Shown here: one piece after another, positions 10,496 through 21,715 of the stretch
Position numbering within the stretch: the stretch's first letter is position 1
Layout of the letters: every line of letters starts with the position of its first letter
Program-made: the position numbers and the translations under genes
DNA from: Ceratotherium simum simum
Taxonomy: Eukaryota > Chordata > Mammalia > Perissodactyla > Rhinocerotidae
Direction of reading: 5' to 3'
Length of the DNA stretch: 64,000 nucleotides
Assembly (NCBI RefSeq): GCF_000283155.1
Contig: NW_004454160.1
Location: 2,876,937-2,940,936 of the forward strand
The notes under the pieces: generated by a model
Told to the model about the DNA's origin: nothing
The model's input: only the letters and a program-made list of their open reading frames with translations
Databases searched by the model: none

Positions 10496-11104
10496 CTGGG
10501 ATGGGAAGAATGGCCCCAAATAGTTGGAAGAATTCTACAAAAGAACAGGATTATTTGGTAGCCATTTTATCAGTGTGGACATGGTGGTAGTACAAAAGTG
10601 GTATGTGTGTGTATGTGTATGTCTGTATATTGGGGATCTGGTGATGCAGTGATCATGAATGAATGGTGTGCACTTTCATCTTACAACTTTTTAGTCCAAA
10701 GCCTGGTGGCATTCCTGCCTTCTCCTTTGCTGGCTGCTTCCTTAAGTCATAGCCTAGCCTACTGGTAATAAGAGGACCCTAAAAGCTCTGTGATAATTGT
10801 CCTAATTGATCATGTTCCAGGAAAAGTTCTGTAAGTCTGTTCATGAAGCTGTTTCTAACAATTAAAGCCCAAAACCAGCGCCTTACTCCCCCACCAAGAA
10901 AAGGAGTTTGCTTCCTTATTCACCAAACAACTTCATGTCTGTTTAGACTTGTCTATTTAGATAAGAAATGAAGAGAGGGCAGAGCCCAGTGCCCAGATTG
11001 CTTTACTTGGTGCATAACTCTGGGGTGATGGATCACCAGAGTTGGAGAGTGGATTGTTGACCTCTTCCATTGTTAACACTTGTTAGCAAACTGCTCTTAC
11101 AATA
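10496..11104. other. Unique sequence
   Basis: A GT-rich patch (10600-10630) and otherwise no recognised repeat or coding signal. Confidence 0.4.
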
Positions 11105-11152
11105 ATTCCTTCCTTCCTCTGTTGCTTCTTTGCTTCCTTCCTTCCTTCAAAT
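11105..11152 (+). repeat. TTCC-rich simple repeat
   Basis: Interrupted 'ccttccttcc' units with 'tgcttctttgcttccttcc' between them. Confidence 0.7.
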
Positions 11153-11164
11153 AAATCATTCATC

Positions 11165-11590
11165 AAAAATATCATCCTTGATTCTAATTTCCTTACCTCT
11201 CTCACTCAGTAACTCAAGATTCAGTAGAGTCTATCTCTAATATAGATATTCAACATGTCATGGTCCACTTCAATCAGTGACCTTGGCACTGAATTTTTCA
11301 ACCCCTAAAACTTATATTTAATTATAATACTCCTCATCTTAAAATATTCAATGAGCCCTCAACACCTAGCAGATAAAATATGACCTCTTTATATTAGTCT
11401 CTAAAGTTCAGAATCTAATTCTTAGTTGACCTTTCCAATGCCGAGCAGCTACTACGAGGGGTTCCACATTCCTGAACCTGCCAAGTACTTTTGTGCCTCC
11501 ATGTCTTCACCAAAGTTATCCCTAGTAACTTGGAATGCCCTTTCTATCTTGTTATCTTCCTCCATCTTCTCAGTACAAAACCACCACTCA
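11165..11590 (+). repeat. L2 LINE, ORF2 end region
   Basis: 'tatcatccttgattctaatt' opens the copy. Later 'cctctttatattagtctcta', 'acattcctgaacctgccaag' and 'taacttggaatgccctttc' follow the L2 order. About a quarter to a third of bases look changed. Confidence 0.7.
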
Positions 11591-12289
11591 AAATGGTGGC
11601 CAAAGAAACAAACAAGAGCCCACAACACTGAACTTATAGCTTACTTAAGTAAAGGAGATCTATGTTTTTTAGTTCCAGTTTCTCTAAGCAGGAAGACTAT
11701 TGATCAAGTACAAGGATTTTAAGAAGCATGGAGTTCAGAGATTGGTGGGAGTTCAAAGTTGCAAATAAGTTGGTACGAAATGTAGAAATGTGATTATTTG
11801 GAGGGGACTGCTGTTGATTGTATGGCACTCAGAAACAAGTCATTGGAATGAGCCCATTCCTGCTTGGCTGACCTTCAGAAGCAAGGGGTTTTCATTAATT
11901 GATTGGCTTACAGAAGTGTGTTCACTAAAACAAGTCGACTTTGATTTGATTAAGTGTTTAAAACCAATTCTGATGGTTCCATGACTACAGAATTCTTACT
12001 CATTGATTAAACAGGTTTAAAACTTATTCTGTTGGCTACTTGTTATCCTTGCTATAGAACAATTGGTCTAGGAGTATGGAAAGTCAAAATTTTTTGTCCA
12101 TCACCCTTGAGGTTCTCTCCTAGCTAAAGCTTCAAGAAAGACATCAAGCATTATTCATATTTTCACCATAGTTGTTGATTCTCTTTGAAGAGAGGATTTG
12201 TTTTCAGATATCTGAATTTCAGTTGAGGGCTGATCAGCATGGTTTTGTTCTCTTCTTTGTTTTTTGTTATTTGGTCAATCATCTGTTGG
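11591..12289. other. Unassigned; position of a possible ERV 3' LTR
   Basis: AT-rich single-copy text lying downstream, on the minus strand, of the envelope relic. A provirus read on the minus strand would have its 3' LTR here. I cannot identify LTR termini or an opposite LTR. Confidence 0.3.
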
Positions 12290-12950
12290 GACAGTGGCTG
12301 CATGGAAAAATTTTAAGACTCTGGAAAACATATATTGAACAACTGTGTAACAAACAAATATAACTGAAATATTATAAGAAAGTACCAATGGGCGCTTTCA
12401 AATAATAAACCAAGACTTCCCAGACTTGACCAAGATAACACTCCCACTGAATCCTTGGCTCTTTATTATATAGCCAGGTTGCCTTTTATTTTAGGTTAGA
12501 TATAGATTGCTCCATTTTCTCCATGGTGTTAATCTAAGTGCAACAGGAAGTATTAGAAAGGGTGCAGATTTCCTCTGATTTGCCAAAGGAAAATCTAAGG
12601 CTATTTTATTTCTGATAATTACTTGGGCAAAGGAATTTAAAAAGATCAGTTGTGCACCCAAGGCAAGAGCTGCATTATTTGCTATGGCAGCCAAAGTAAC
12701 GAACGCACTTTTAATGACCATCTCAAGTTTTGCAGCTTCTATAGGTGGGATCATTAACCTTAGGACTTTGTTTCACCAATTATTATTCATTTTCTTGGGA
12801 AGGATTTTATCTTACAGACCGCTGTAAGAAACACAGTCCATTGAGGGTGCTGGAGAGTCATACGCTAGAAATGATCTATTAGCGCCACAGAATAATTAGT
12901 CTTGGTCCTGAATTGGCATTGAAGATGCTGATTTCACCGTAGGAGAAAGA
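12290..12950 (-). pseudogene. Endogenous retrovirus envelope relic (transmembrane subunit)
   Basis: The minus strand keeps pieces of a gammaretrovirus-like Env TM subunit, in order but not in one frame. An open segment (12754 down to 12494) has a heptad-like N-terminal helix, then residues of the type NKIALDFPLANQ, which fall where the family has its conserved LQNR-ALD-L-A-Q immunosuppressive-domain region. One frame over, a CX6CC motif (12540-12566) follows at the correct distance, with a stop just after it. Further left, about 12300-12450, comes a tryptophan-containing juxtamembrane stretch and a hydrophobic segment fitting the membrane anchor, with more stops. To the right, 12780-12900 may hold the fusion-peptide-proximal part, too decayed to call. 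At least one frameshift and several stops make it non-functional. No gag, pol or paired LTR is evident, and the exact ERV family is not determined. Confidence 0.6.
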
Positions 12951-13368
12951 ACTCGGGTATTTTCTAAAAGATGTAGTCAACTTTAATGGAACTTAAATAT
13001 ATTATCTCTAGGTGTTATCATGAGAACAGTCATAGTTACATCCTGATAATATCTTTATCATCTTCTATTGCAATGATATTATACCTCATTTGTATGTCGT
13101 CTATAAGTTGTATCCTTACTGGCAAAGTCAATGTAATGTATCTTTACACTGTTTTTCAAGTTGGCTGCACTAGCAATACTTGTGTGAGCTAAATTATACT
13201 TAGAATAATGATTATCCCTAATAAAGCCTAGACCTAAGCAAGTGTTATTAGTAAGAAAATCATGGTGCACTGTTAGAAACTAGTAAAGAGGAACACTAAC
13301 ACCAAAAGGAAAATGAACAAAAGCATTCACAAGACAGTTTGGAAATCAGAACTTTCAAGTATCTAGAT
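12951..13368. other. Unassigned; may continue the ERV relic
   Basis: A 63-aa minus-strand open frame (13079-13270) with a cluster of polar residues and one Asn-X-Thr site could be surface-subunit residue, but no signature motif is visible. Confidence 0.25.
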
Positions 13369-13591
13369 CAGGGGTTGGCAAATTACGACCTGTGGGCCAA
13401 ATCTGGCTAGCTGCCTGTGTTTATAAATAGTTTTATTGGCACACAGCCATGCTCATTTTGTTTATGTGTAGCCTATGGCTGCTTTTGCACTACAATGGCA
13501 GAGTTGAGCAGTTTGGGTCTAGACCTTCTGGACCAAAAAGCCTAAAACATTGACTATTTGGTCCTTTATAGAAAAAGTTTGCTGACCTCCG
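13369..13591 (+). mobile_element. Non-autonomous hAT DNA transposon with target duplication
   Basis: 223 bp, starting 'caggggttggcaaa' and ending 'tttgctgacctccg'. These are 14-bp terminal inverted repeats with a few mismatches. Body marks are 'cctgtgggccaaatctggc', 'agttttattggcacacagcc', 'aatggcagagttgagcag'. Direct flanks atctagat (13361-13368) and atctagac (13592-13599) match at 7 of 8 bases, the hAT target-site length. Confidence 0.9.
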
Positions 13592-13759
13592 ATCTAGACT
13601 AATTGTTCCAATGGTCTTGGGCAGAAGCTATCTACTTAGTGCAGTCATCAACTTGTTCCAGATATATTGGGTTAGTATTCAGCTTACATGTACCATCTAA
13701 TACTGGAGTTTCCCCGCAGAGCTTCAGTTTAAAGTCTCCAGTTCTTCAAATGCAGAGTT
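13592..13759. other. Unassigned spacer
   Basis: No repeat recognised. Confidence 0.35.
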
Positions 13760-13975
13760 TTTGCTTCTGTGGGCTAGAACAGTGCCTGCTACGTTGAGGA
13801 AACATTTGAGATAGGCCTTGAAGAGATGAGGGAGAAGGGTATTCCTGGCAAATAGAACTTTGTGAGGAAAGGCATAGAGGTGGGATAGCACAGAGCATGT
13901 CTGGGGAGTCATGAGTAATCTTTGTGTACTAGTATATAGGGTACCTAGTGGGAAGCATTAGAAGCTCTGAGGAAA
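13760..13975 (-). repeat. L2 LINE fragment
   Basis: Minus-strand L2 text: 'aggccttgaagagatgaggg', 'agaagggtattcctggcaaa', 'aggaaaggcatagaggtggg', 'agcatgtctggggagt'. Confidence 0.7.
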
Positions 13976-14157
13976 AGTGAATTTACACAGATTTACACAG
14001 TGGTGTGATGGAGCTGCTTCACACCAGCTCATGAGAGCTGATTGTTAAATATTCAGGAATCTTTTAAGCTAGTTGTTAAATCTTTGGTAGCTTGAAATTG
14101 GCCATCGTGACAGTGTTTATACTACTGAAATCTGCAAATACTACTAATCAGGCCTTT
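13976..14157. other. Unassigned; contains a 10-bp tandem pair
   Basis: 'atttacacag' is present twice in tandem at about 13981-14000. The block 'catgagagctgattgttaaa' onward has the feel of an old interspersed repeat that I cannot name. Confidence 0.35.
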
Positions 14158-14212
14158 TTTTCTCTTTTCTTTCCTTTTCCTTTTCTTTTCTTTACTTTTT
14201 CTTTTCCCTAGA
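14158..14212 (+). repeat. CT-rich polypyrimidine tract
   Basis: Almost pure C/T over about 50 bases, with one A in the first 45. Confidence 0.8.
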
Positions 14213-15095
14213 CAATCAGTTTACCAGCATACCACTGGATTTATGTAACACCGGACATTAACTTATTTTGGACCACATAATAGTAGTTGAATTAATTGTT
14301 TCACTTTTCATTCGGACTTGAGCTGTTTCTCATGTTTGAACTGGGGCTACTCCCTAACCTGGCAGTTTGCAGGGGAGAGGAGCCACGGAAACCATAGAGG
14401 AAAAGAGCTCCTGACTTTCTAGGGTCCCCGGGATCACGTACAAGCTGATGCTCCCTCTTGAGGGTGAAGGTGACAAAACTTCTGCCCAAGTCCTCAGGAA
14501 TAAATCTTTCAGACTGTGGCTGGGAGTTATGGAGCCCTATCAGTGGTCACAGAGCAGTTGTGACGGAGAAAAGAGACTTGGAAGTATTGCTGCAAGAGGA
14601 AGAATAGTCAGAATGAGCAAAGGAGGGAGGGCTGGAGGAAGGAAGAGAGGGAGGGAGCAGGGGGAGAAAACAGTGATAACAATGGAATGAAGACGGGGCA
14701 AAGTCCAAGGTGGAGCTCAGAAGATAAGCTTAAACTTGTAGATGAGATGTCATGTTTCTGGAAAAGGGAAAACAGTCTATTTTGAACTCTCTCTAGTAGG
14801 GAGTTCTTATGACACTAATTTATGGCACAGATCTAGGCAGAAATTATGTATAGAGTTCAAACCCCAGATGAATAGCTTTGTTTTGAAATATTTAACTGAG
14901 AAAGTGTGATTGGGAAAACCGAGGGGAAAAAAGAAATTAATCAACTGTCACCTCTTGTCTGTGGGAGTTAGAGTTGAATTGAGATTTCATATCTCAGTCT
15001 TCTATATTGATATGCTGATTGCATGTTTCTTTTTCAATAAAGGTGCATAAAAACACTACATAGGGTTACTGTGAAAATGAAATGAAATAAATGAT
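14213..15095. other. Unique sequence with a GGA-rich purine tract
   Basis: No interspersed repeat recognised. A purine run at about 14615-14670 holds several GGG runs but not four closely spaced ones. Confidence 0.4.
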
Positions 15096-15292
15096 ATTTC
15101 CCAAACTTTTCTAATGATAATAATCAAATGGAATGTGATACTTAATAAAGAGGGGAAAAAATCACCTAAACAAACACACAAATTCCTGGGTCCCATCCCA
15201 GACCCACTGAATGAGAATGTCCAAAACAGGGATCAAAGAAGTTGTTTGTTTAACAAGAATCTCAGATGATTCTTATCACTGGGAAAATTTGG
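15096..15292 (+). mobile_element. Old hAT-Charlie element (MER5/MER58-like)
   Basis: 'cccaaacttttctaatgat', 'aattcctgggtcccatccca', 'gacccactgaatgagaatg', 'ttaacaagaatctcagatga' then 'ttcttatcactgggaaaa' match the general plan of this group. Ends are eroded. Confidence 0.6.
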
Positions 15293-16389
15293 TATCAATG
15301 GGAAAAATTTCCCATTTGATATTGGGATAAATGAGTTAATATAAGTGCAAATACCTTACAATACAGTGGCAAGGACATGATTGGAAAAAAAAAGTTGAAA
15401 GAATGAACCATCTAATGATCAGATGTTATTCAGCATACCATTACAAGTTCCTTGGCTCAATCTTCCTTATGTATTCAGGGGAATAGTATTAATACCTATT
15501 ACCACCCAGACTTGGGACAGGATTAGAGTCTGTCACTAGAAATTGCTCTGAGCTCCCTGGAAGGTAAGTGCTGTGTAAACACCACCTGTTAGGTTTATTG
15601 GTTCATTGGAAGTTGGTTCATTGGAAGTAGGCAGGAAAGGTTGAGAAATATTTGTCTCAGAGAGCTACACTCTTAGAGCGAACTGTGAGCATAGGTTGCG
15701 AGCTCTAGGAGACCAGGCACTGCTGGGGATATGAGCAGTAGAAAAGAGCAGAGATTGCAATAATGCCCAACAGCTGAATCTCAGAGCTCCAGGGGCCAGG
15801 CAGTGAAGGGGGCAGGGCCATCCCCACTCTGGAGAGCAATAGGTTCTGTCCCATTGACAAATGCTTGCAGGAAGAAAGGATGCTTGAGTTTTCCAGGTGA
15901 AATAATCTAGTCCCCAGCAAGAGGATCATTTTTTATGGCCTGGAACGCCCCACTGACAGTTCTCTTTGGGGAGTCATGAAGAGGGATGAGGCTCAAAGAC
16001 AGGCATTCCAGGGCCTTCGCCCTTCACCATCAGCAGTACATGATGGAGTCAGCAAAGTTGAACCCCTGCCTGGGCAAGGTGAGGACAGCCCGCCCCACAT
16101 TCTACAAGGGTAGTTGTTTGCTTCAAAGAAGGCCTGAAAACAGCTACTAGTGGGGAGAAAGTCTGCTCTGAGCAAGTGCTGATCACCACTGCCTGGGACA
16201 GGCATTGTCCCTTCTCTCTACCAACTTCATCCTTCTTCACTTTCCTCCAAAATCCAATTAAGAACTTCTGCTTTTGAATGCCTTCCCTAACTCTTCCTGC
16301 CTCAGTTTCCTTCTCTTCCCTGGATTCTACTCAGTTCTTGGAACATAGCCCAATTTAGTGGCCACAGAACAGTTTAAAAACCACGAATC
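15293..16389. other. Mostly unique sequence
   Basis: A 17-base direct repeat ('ggttcattggaagt' type, 15600-15630) is the only structure. Overlapping 60-75 aa minus-strand frames around 15705-16240 are not supported. Confidence 0.35.
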
Positions 16390-17639
16390 TAAAAGCCAAC
16401 CTTTTTGGTTTCATGGTCTTTTTATGTTTTAAGTATTTCAGCCCAAAACACATTATTATCTTTTTTTAATACAAGATTACATGTGTGTATTTCACTTTGG
16501 TTACTAACAAATTATTAGATAATCAGGACAGTCTTCTTCACTTTCCTATGGCCCTCTTCTAATGCAACAAGCTAATAAAGTTTTTCTTAATTATCTAGAA
16601 AGGGGCATGATATGGGTAACCCCTAAATACCAGATAACTAAAAAGTGAGATGCTTAAAACTCAGTTGTTTAGTTCAGTCTGATATTATGTTGAATGTTTC
16701 CATAAGCTTCCATGCCAGCTAGGAGGTGGAGAATAGCTACCAGAAACATGCGGTAGAGTGGAGAGAATCCGTGACTAAAACGTAACTGCAGTGTATGTTA
16801 GCCATGGAAAAGTCACAAAATGAAAAATTCACTTGGATGTCAAGAATTAACAGTAACAGGACATGGTTTCCTCTGGGAAACTTAATAATAATGGATAATT
16901 TAAAAATGTAGGAAGTAATTCCTACTCACTAGAAGAAACATTTTACATATTACTTAGATTTTTCCCAGAGGGTAGAAAAATAGTACAATAAAATCTTCAT
17001 TATTCAGAATTTATGATTATTTGTCTAGGAAATGGTCTAAGATTCACCTTTGTCCTCACTATCATTAAAGAGTAATTTGAATACAAATGCTATGTGATGG
17101 AAATATCACCTGGAAATATTAAAATTGTTTCAGAAAATGTTTTGAAGAAGCATTTAATTACATTTAAAAGTTTATTGTAAATCGTCTTTATCTCTTCGTT
17201 TTGCAAGGATCCCTAGGAACATAAATAATTTTATAAGAATAATTTATAAGAATGCAATTGTGATCTTTTAAAAGCTTCTGCAATTTAGCCTTCTCATTAT
17301 CAAGTTAGCCTTACCCAAATTGGCTTGTATTTAATGTATTTTCCAGCTCTTCCCAAACTTAGATCAGTATCATAGCAAATTTGAAGTTGACAGAAATCAA
17401 GTAATGATAATAATGGTGATGAAGCAAATAACCCAGAGAATTGCCCTACCTAAACTAATTATGCTTGAAAATTTCCTAAACTTCTTATTTGTCGATAATA
17501 TGATTTCTTTGGGGCTTCTCTGACTTTTCAGGATGGTTGATTTATAGGATTAACGTAATAACTCTAGGACTATGTGTACCCTGAAGTCCTCGTTCTTTAT
17601 AAAGGATTAGTGAGTTCTGTGAGTCCCCGTGGGAGAGCT
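16390..17639. other. AT-rich unique sequence
   Basis: No repeat class recognised across 1.2 kb, with long A/T stretches and no open frame of note. It may hold noncoding conserved DNA, but nothing proves it. Confidence 0.35.
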
Positions 17640-18394
17640 GGTCCGACTCATGTCAAACTGGATGGGAGCCTAGTGATAAAGAGGGTGAAGAAGGAAGGGA
17701 TGTAGATTTCATCATTGCCCAGAATTAGCTTAAGGAGGGATAACTTACAGCATGCAGCTAACCAGAGGCACCAAGATCAAAGCCTGACTGCCACGTATCC
17801 AGGAAGCATAGGACTGTGCAGGGAAGAAAGAGGAAAGCAGATGTTAAAATCAAAGAAATCTGAAAAAGTTTTGGTAAATGACTCTAAATGGGCCACGGGG
17901 GACATCTTCATAGGAAAAGTTGAGAGGAACCCTGACAGGTTCAGGAGATTAGTTGATTTCTTTTTTTCTCGTCTCTTCCTTTGTTCCTCACTCTTCTTCC
18001 ACTCCCCTCTCCCCAAAGGGCCAACAATTAATTGACTAAACCACAAGAGGTCCCAGGGTAGATGTTGACTTTCATCACTTCACCTTCTTCCTCTGTCACT
18101 TGGGTTGAAGATGGTGGCTACAATGAAAAAAAAAACAGGTCATGCCCTAGGGCAGAGAAAGGAAAGTAAAACTACTTCTCCAAGGGAGAGAGAAAACTAT
18201 GAAGCTGGCCTTTATAATCTAGCAATAGTTCTAAACCTTTCCTAATCATCTGTAGATCTCTTGTCGCCTCTGAGCCTCTCCATTCCAGCCCTTTCAGAGG
18301 TTAACCAGGAGTCCCAGTGTGGGAGGGGATACTCTCTTCTAGTGTCAGCTGCTTCATTCCTCCCCTCTTGCCCTGCCCCTGAAATGAGGGCAAC
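17640..18394. other. Unique sequence with a CT-rich patch
   Basis: Pyrimidine-rich at about 17960-18015. A 106-aa plus and an 89-aa minus open frame overlap each other here, and neither has a recognisable domain. Confidence 0.35.
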
Positions 18395-18595
18395 GCAGAG
18401 TAAAGAAGCCTGGTTGTGCAGCCACATACACCTGAGTTTGAATCCCAGCTCTAATACTTGCTAGCTATGTGACCTAGAACAAGTTATTTAACATTTGATT
18501 CTCAGTTGTGTCATATCTACTTTACAGCATTGCTGTGAGGATAGAAGCAATGTATGAAATCCTGGCCCAGTGTTGGGAGCATGTCAGTAGACAGA
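18395..18595 (+). repeat. MIR SINE, first of three in tandem
   Basis: 'ctgagtttgaatcccagctc', 'ttgctagctatgtgacctag', 'aacaagttatttaacatttg', 'ctgtgaggatagaagcaatg'. Confidence 0.9.
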
Positions 18596-18611
18596 TGTGG
18601 GGAAGGTGAGA

Positions 18612-18702
18612 TCATTGCTCTAAACCTCAGTTTTTTCTTCTGTCAAATGGAGATAACAACAGTACTCAGTTTATAGGATTACTGGGTGGATTAAGAGAGA
18701 GA
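18612..18702 (+). repeat. MIR SINE, partial, second of three
   Basis: 'ctctaaacctcagttttttc', 'gtcaaatggagataacaaca', 'taggattactgggtggatta'. It lacks the tRNA head. Confidence 0.85.
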
Positions 18703-18958
18703 TAGCATGATACTGTGGTTAAGAGTAGAGGCTCTGAGATCAGACTGCATGTTCAAATCCTGGCTCCATCCTCGTTGGCTGTGTGACTTTGTTCAAGGTA
18801 TTTAATCTCTTCTTTCGTTAGCTCTCCAATCTAGTGTGGGGATAATAATAGCACTTAATTTGTGGGATTGCTACATGGATTAAATTGTTTTATCCTTAAA
18901 GCAGTAAGAACAGTGCCTGGTATACAGGAAGTGCTACACAAATGTTTGTATAACTTCA
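18703..18958 (+). repeat. MIR SINE, near full length, third of three
   Basis: Head 'gatactgtggttaagagtag', 'gaggctctgagatcagactg', 'caaatcctggctccatcc', then 'ggctgtgtgactttgttc', 'ggggataataatagcactta', 'gaacagtgcctggtatacag', ending at 'aaatgtttg'. Confidence 0.93.
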
Positions 18959-19976
18959 GTATATTTCAAAAGAGTAAGTTACTACTGACATTTTGCTCTT
19001 TTCTGTGCCATATTATCTCAGTTTTTTTAACATTTCCACGTAAACATGATTTTCCAATCCCTTTAATCCTGTGTATGACTACTCTCAGAAGTGCTTCTAA
19101 ATGGACTACATCTAGTTATTCAGTTGGATTGATAGTTTCAGGTTGCAAAGCCACTGCTTTCACTGATTTCAGCTTTAGATTTCCTTTAAGCATCTCTCTG
19201 CGTTTATGTGTATATAGCCAATGTGAATTGGTTTTCATGGGTTGTACAATTTTTCTACTTAGACTCTTTCCAGGAATGAAGCTATGAATGATCTCCAGCC
19301 ACATGTGTGCTCTATGTATGTGTGGAATGTTATATAGTTGAATAAACACAGCTGCACTTATTGAATTGTATGACCACACAAATGCACATACATATGCACA
19401 CACACACACCCTTGCACACATGAAGCATTCAGATAAATCCAGTCAGGGTGTTTATTTGAAGGAGTTATGGTGTGGTCATTCAAGTATGTCCTTTTACTTG
19501 GTTTATTAGGCTCTTGTGTTGTTTGGTGATATAAACACACTGCCCTAGATTTGTAAGGGTCCTTGCTACAGCACAGTTCTTTCCCATTTTCATCCTTTAC
19601 ATTGCCTTCTCTTCTGTTCCAGGAAATGAAAACAAACCACGTCACCCATTTCGAGTCCTGTGTGAATGGGATGGGATAATAGCCAATAATTGCAAAGCAG
19701 GAAAACCATTTTTCAAATGTGAGATGACTATATATAAAACCATTTAACAGTTCAGGTTCTCTTTTTAAAAATATTTTGTACAAATTGAGGGAGAAAGAAC
19801 ATGTTTTGATGTGTTTCCTAAGCCTCTGACAGTTTGCATATGGGTTAAACACTCATGAAGAAAAGTAATTGAGTTCCTATTCTATACATTTCATTCCAAC
19901 AAGAAGATAATGTGTTTACTATATTGAGTGATAATTTATCATTTCACGTCTTTCTTTCCTACTTGGTGATAAATAA
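18959..19976. other. Unique sequence with a short CA tract
   Basis: CA-rich patch at about 19376-19415. A 164-aa open frame on the minus strand (19358-19852) overlaps it and resembles nothing I know. Confidence 0.35.
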
Positions 19977-19992
19977 GAACCAATGCTTCATT

Positions 19993-20199
19993 TTTTAAAA
20001 ATTATTTATTTATATATTTTTTCCCCCACAGCCCCAGTAGATAGTTGTATGTCATAGCTGTACATCCTTCTAGCTGCTGTATGTGAGACGCGGCCTCAGC
20101 ATGGCCAGAGAAGCGGTGCATCGGCGCACACCTGGGATCCGAACCCGGGCGCCAGCAGCGGAGCGCGCGCACTCAACCACCAAGCCACGGGGCCGGCCC
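19993..20199 (-). repeat. ERE SINE, young and CpG-rich
   Basis: Minus-strand copy ending in the head 'ccacggggccggccc', with 'gatccgaacccgggcgccag' containing the B box. The T-rich left edge is the poly-A tail. It is flanked by 16-bp duplications at 19977-19992 and 20200-20215 (gaac, then c or g, then aatgcttcatt) with one mismatch. Many CpG sites survive. Confidence 0.96.
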
Positions 20200-20215
20200 G
20201 AACGAATGCTTCATT

Positions 20216-20384
20216 AATCTATGGTATCTCCAGCAAGAAGTGTAGTCCTTGGCACATAGTAATTGCCCCCACTCCCTAAAAAAATGCCATCCTGAATGAA
20301 TGAATTCCACCAGAATCTCAAAGCCTGCTCGTGGAAGAAGATGGCAGAGGGCTGTACAAAAAGCTTTTGTCTCTCCCCAGTCTG
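20216..20384. other. Unassigned, weak L2-type text
   Basis: 'tagtccttggcacatagtaa' is L2/MIR-like. The rest is unassigned. Confidence 0.35.
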
Positions 20385-21117
20385 ATGAAACAGATCAAGG
20401 TCACCAATAAGCCCTACCGTGTTAAATCCAATGGTAAATTATCAGTCCTCTTCTTTTTCAATTACTCTTAGTGTTTTCCCTGTTTCCACTGTTAGCCCCA
20501 CCTCTGCATGCCCCACACTTTAGTCTCCACATAGTATTCAGCATTTTTCTTCTGAAATACAAATCTGATTGTGTCAGTCTTCTGCTCAATACCTTTCAAA
20601 GGCTTTCCATTTCACATAAAATTCAATCCAGAGTTTTTACCATGGTCTTCAAGGCTCCACAATTTTTGGCCGCTCACTATTTTTCTGACCTCACCTGCCA
20701 CTTCTTTGTTGCTCACTCTGCTCCAAACACACTGGTCCCCTTGCTGTTCTTTGAACTTGCCGAGCATGCACTGATCTCAGGGCTTTGTACACGCTGTTTT
20801 CCTATAATTTTCTTCTCTCAGAATCTACATGGATTACTTCCTCACTTCACTCAACGTTAAATTGTGCTTCTGTGACAACTCTGTCTAAAGTAACCTGTCT
20901 CTCTAGCCCATTGCTTTATTTTCATAATATCTACAACTACCTGCCATTAAAAATCTCGATGTTTGTTTTCTGTTCATCTTTTCACTAGAATGTCAACTCC
21001 CCAGTCACAGGAACTTGGTCAGATTTATTCACTGCTGTTTCCTGGGAGCCTACTTCAGTGCCTGACAGATTGGAGGCGCTCATAAAGGTTTGTTGCACAA
21101 ATGAACGAAATGTAAGT
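20385..21117 (+). repeat. L2 LINE, long 3' copy
   Basis: One of the best L2 copies here: 'ccaatggtaaattatcagtc', 'caaatctgattgtgtcagtc', 'tttcaaaggctttccatttc', 'accatggtcttcaaggctcc', 'gctcactctgctccaaacac', 'ctcagggctttgtacacgct', then 'tagaatgtcaactccccagt', 'tcactgctgtttcctgggag' and 'cagtgcctgacagattggag'. Open frames of 129 aa and 67 aa (20471-20988) are remnants or accidents within it. Confidence 0.85.
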
Positions 21118-21269
21118 CTGTTATCCATTTATTTTCCTGGAATATGGTTTAAGTGGTCCTTTAAAGCCTCAAGAAACAGCTTCTCCCAATATTTCTTGGT
21201 ACACAGTGCTGAGTCTTGGGAATAGAGTGGGTAAACATACATAGAATAAAAAATCTTCCTGGAAGGAGA
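21118..21269. other. Unassigned spacer
   Basis: No signal. Confidence 0.35.
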
Positions 21270-21715
21270 AGAAAAGAGACTCGATGTTACTATTAGGGAT
21301 AACCTGATTAAGAGTCACTGAAAGAAAAGTACATCAAGGGCCCCCAAATAAATTTCATAAGGTTTTTGGAGGAGAGCTGGTAATGGCCCAGCTTGTGGCT
21401 AAAGCTAGAAACTTCCCTAAGCCTAGCCTCCCTTACACAACTGACATGCTTTGGGAAGAATGGCTAACCTCAGGCACGTAAGCTAAACACAGCCATAACC
21501 TTATGAGTCCCAGGCATGTTATATGCCTAACCAATGAAGAGGACAGCCAAGAATAAAAACTCATCAGACCATGAGGCAGCAGCAGAAGCAATGGCAACTG
21601 AACATGGTAGACAACCAGTTTTTTCTCTTTCTGGCATGTGGAAGCACAATTGGCTCCTTTGAAATAACTAAGTACCCAGGTTTCTTGTATAATTTGGGTG
21701 GGAGACCTTAAAAGA
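21270..21715 (+). repeat. Possible old solitary LTR
   Basis: Has the look of an LTR: 'ccaatgaagaggacagcc', 'aagaataaaaactcatcag' (TATA/polyA-like), 'catgaggcagcagcag', then a T-rich 'ttttttctctttctgg'. I cannot fix TG...CA ends or a target duplication, so this is tentative. Confidence 0.35.

Noticed and set aside
14615..14670. G-quadruplex in the purine tract
   Set aside because: Only three GGG runs are close together; the fourth is too far for a standard motif.
19358..19852. 164-aa minus-strand open frame
   Set aside because: It crosses a CA-rich tract, shows no domain, and has no splice or promoter context. Conservation data could reopen it.
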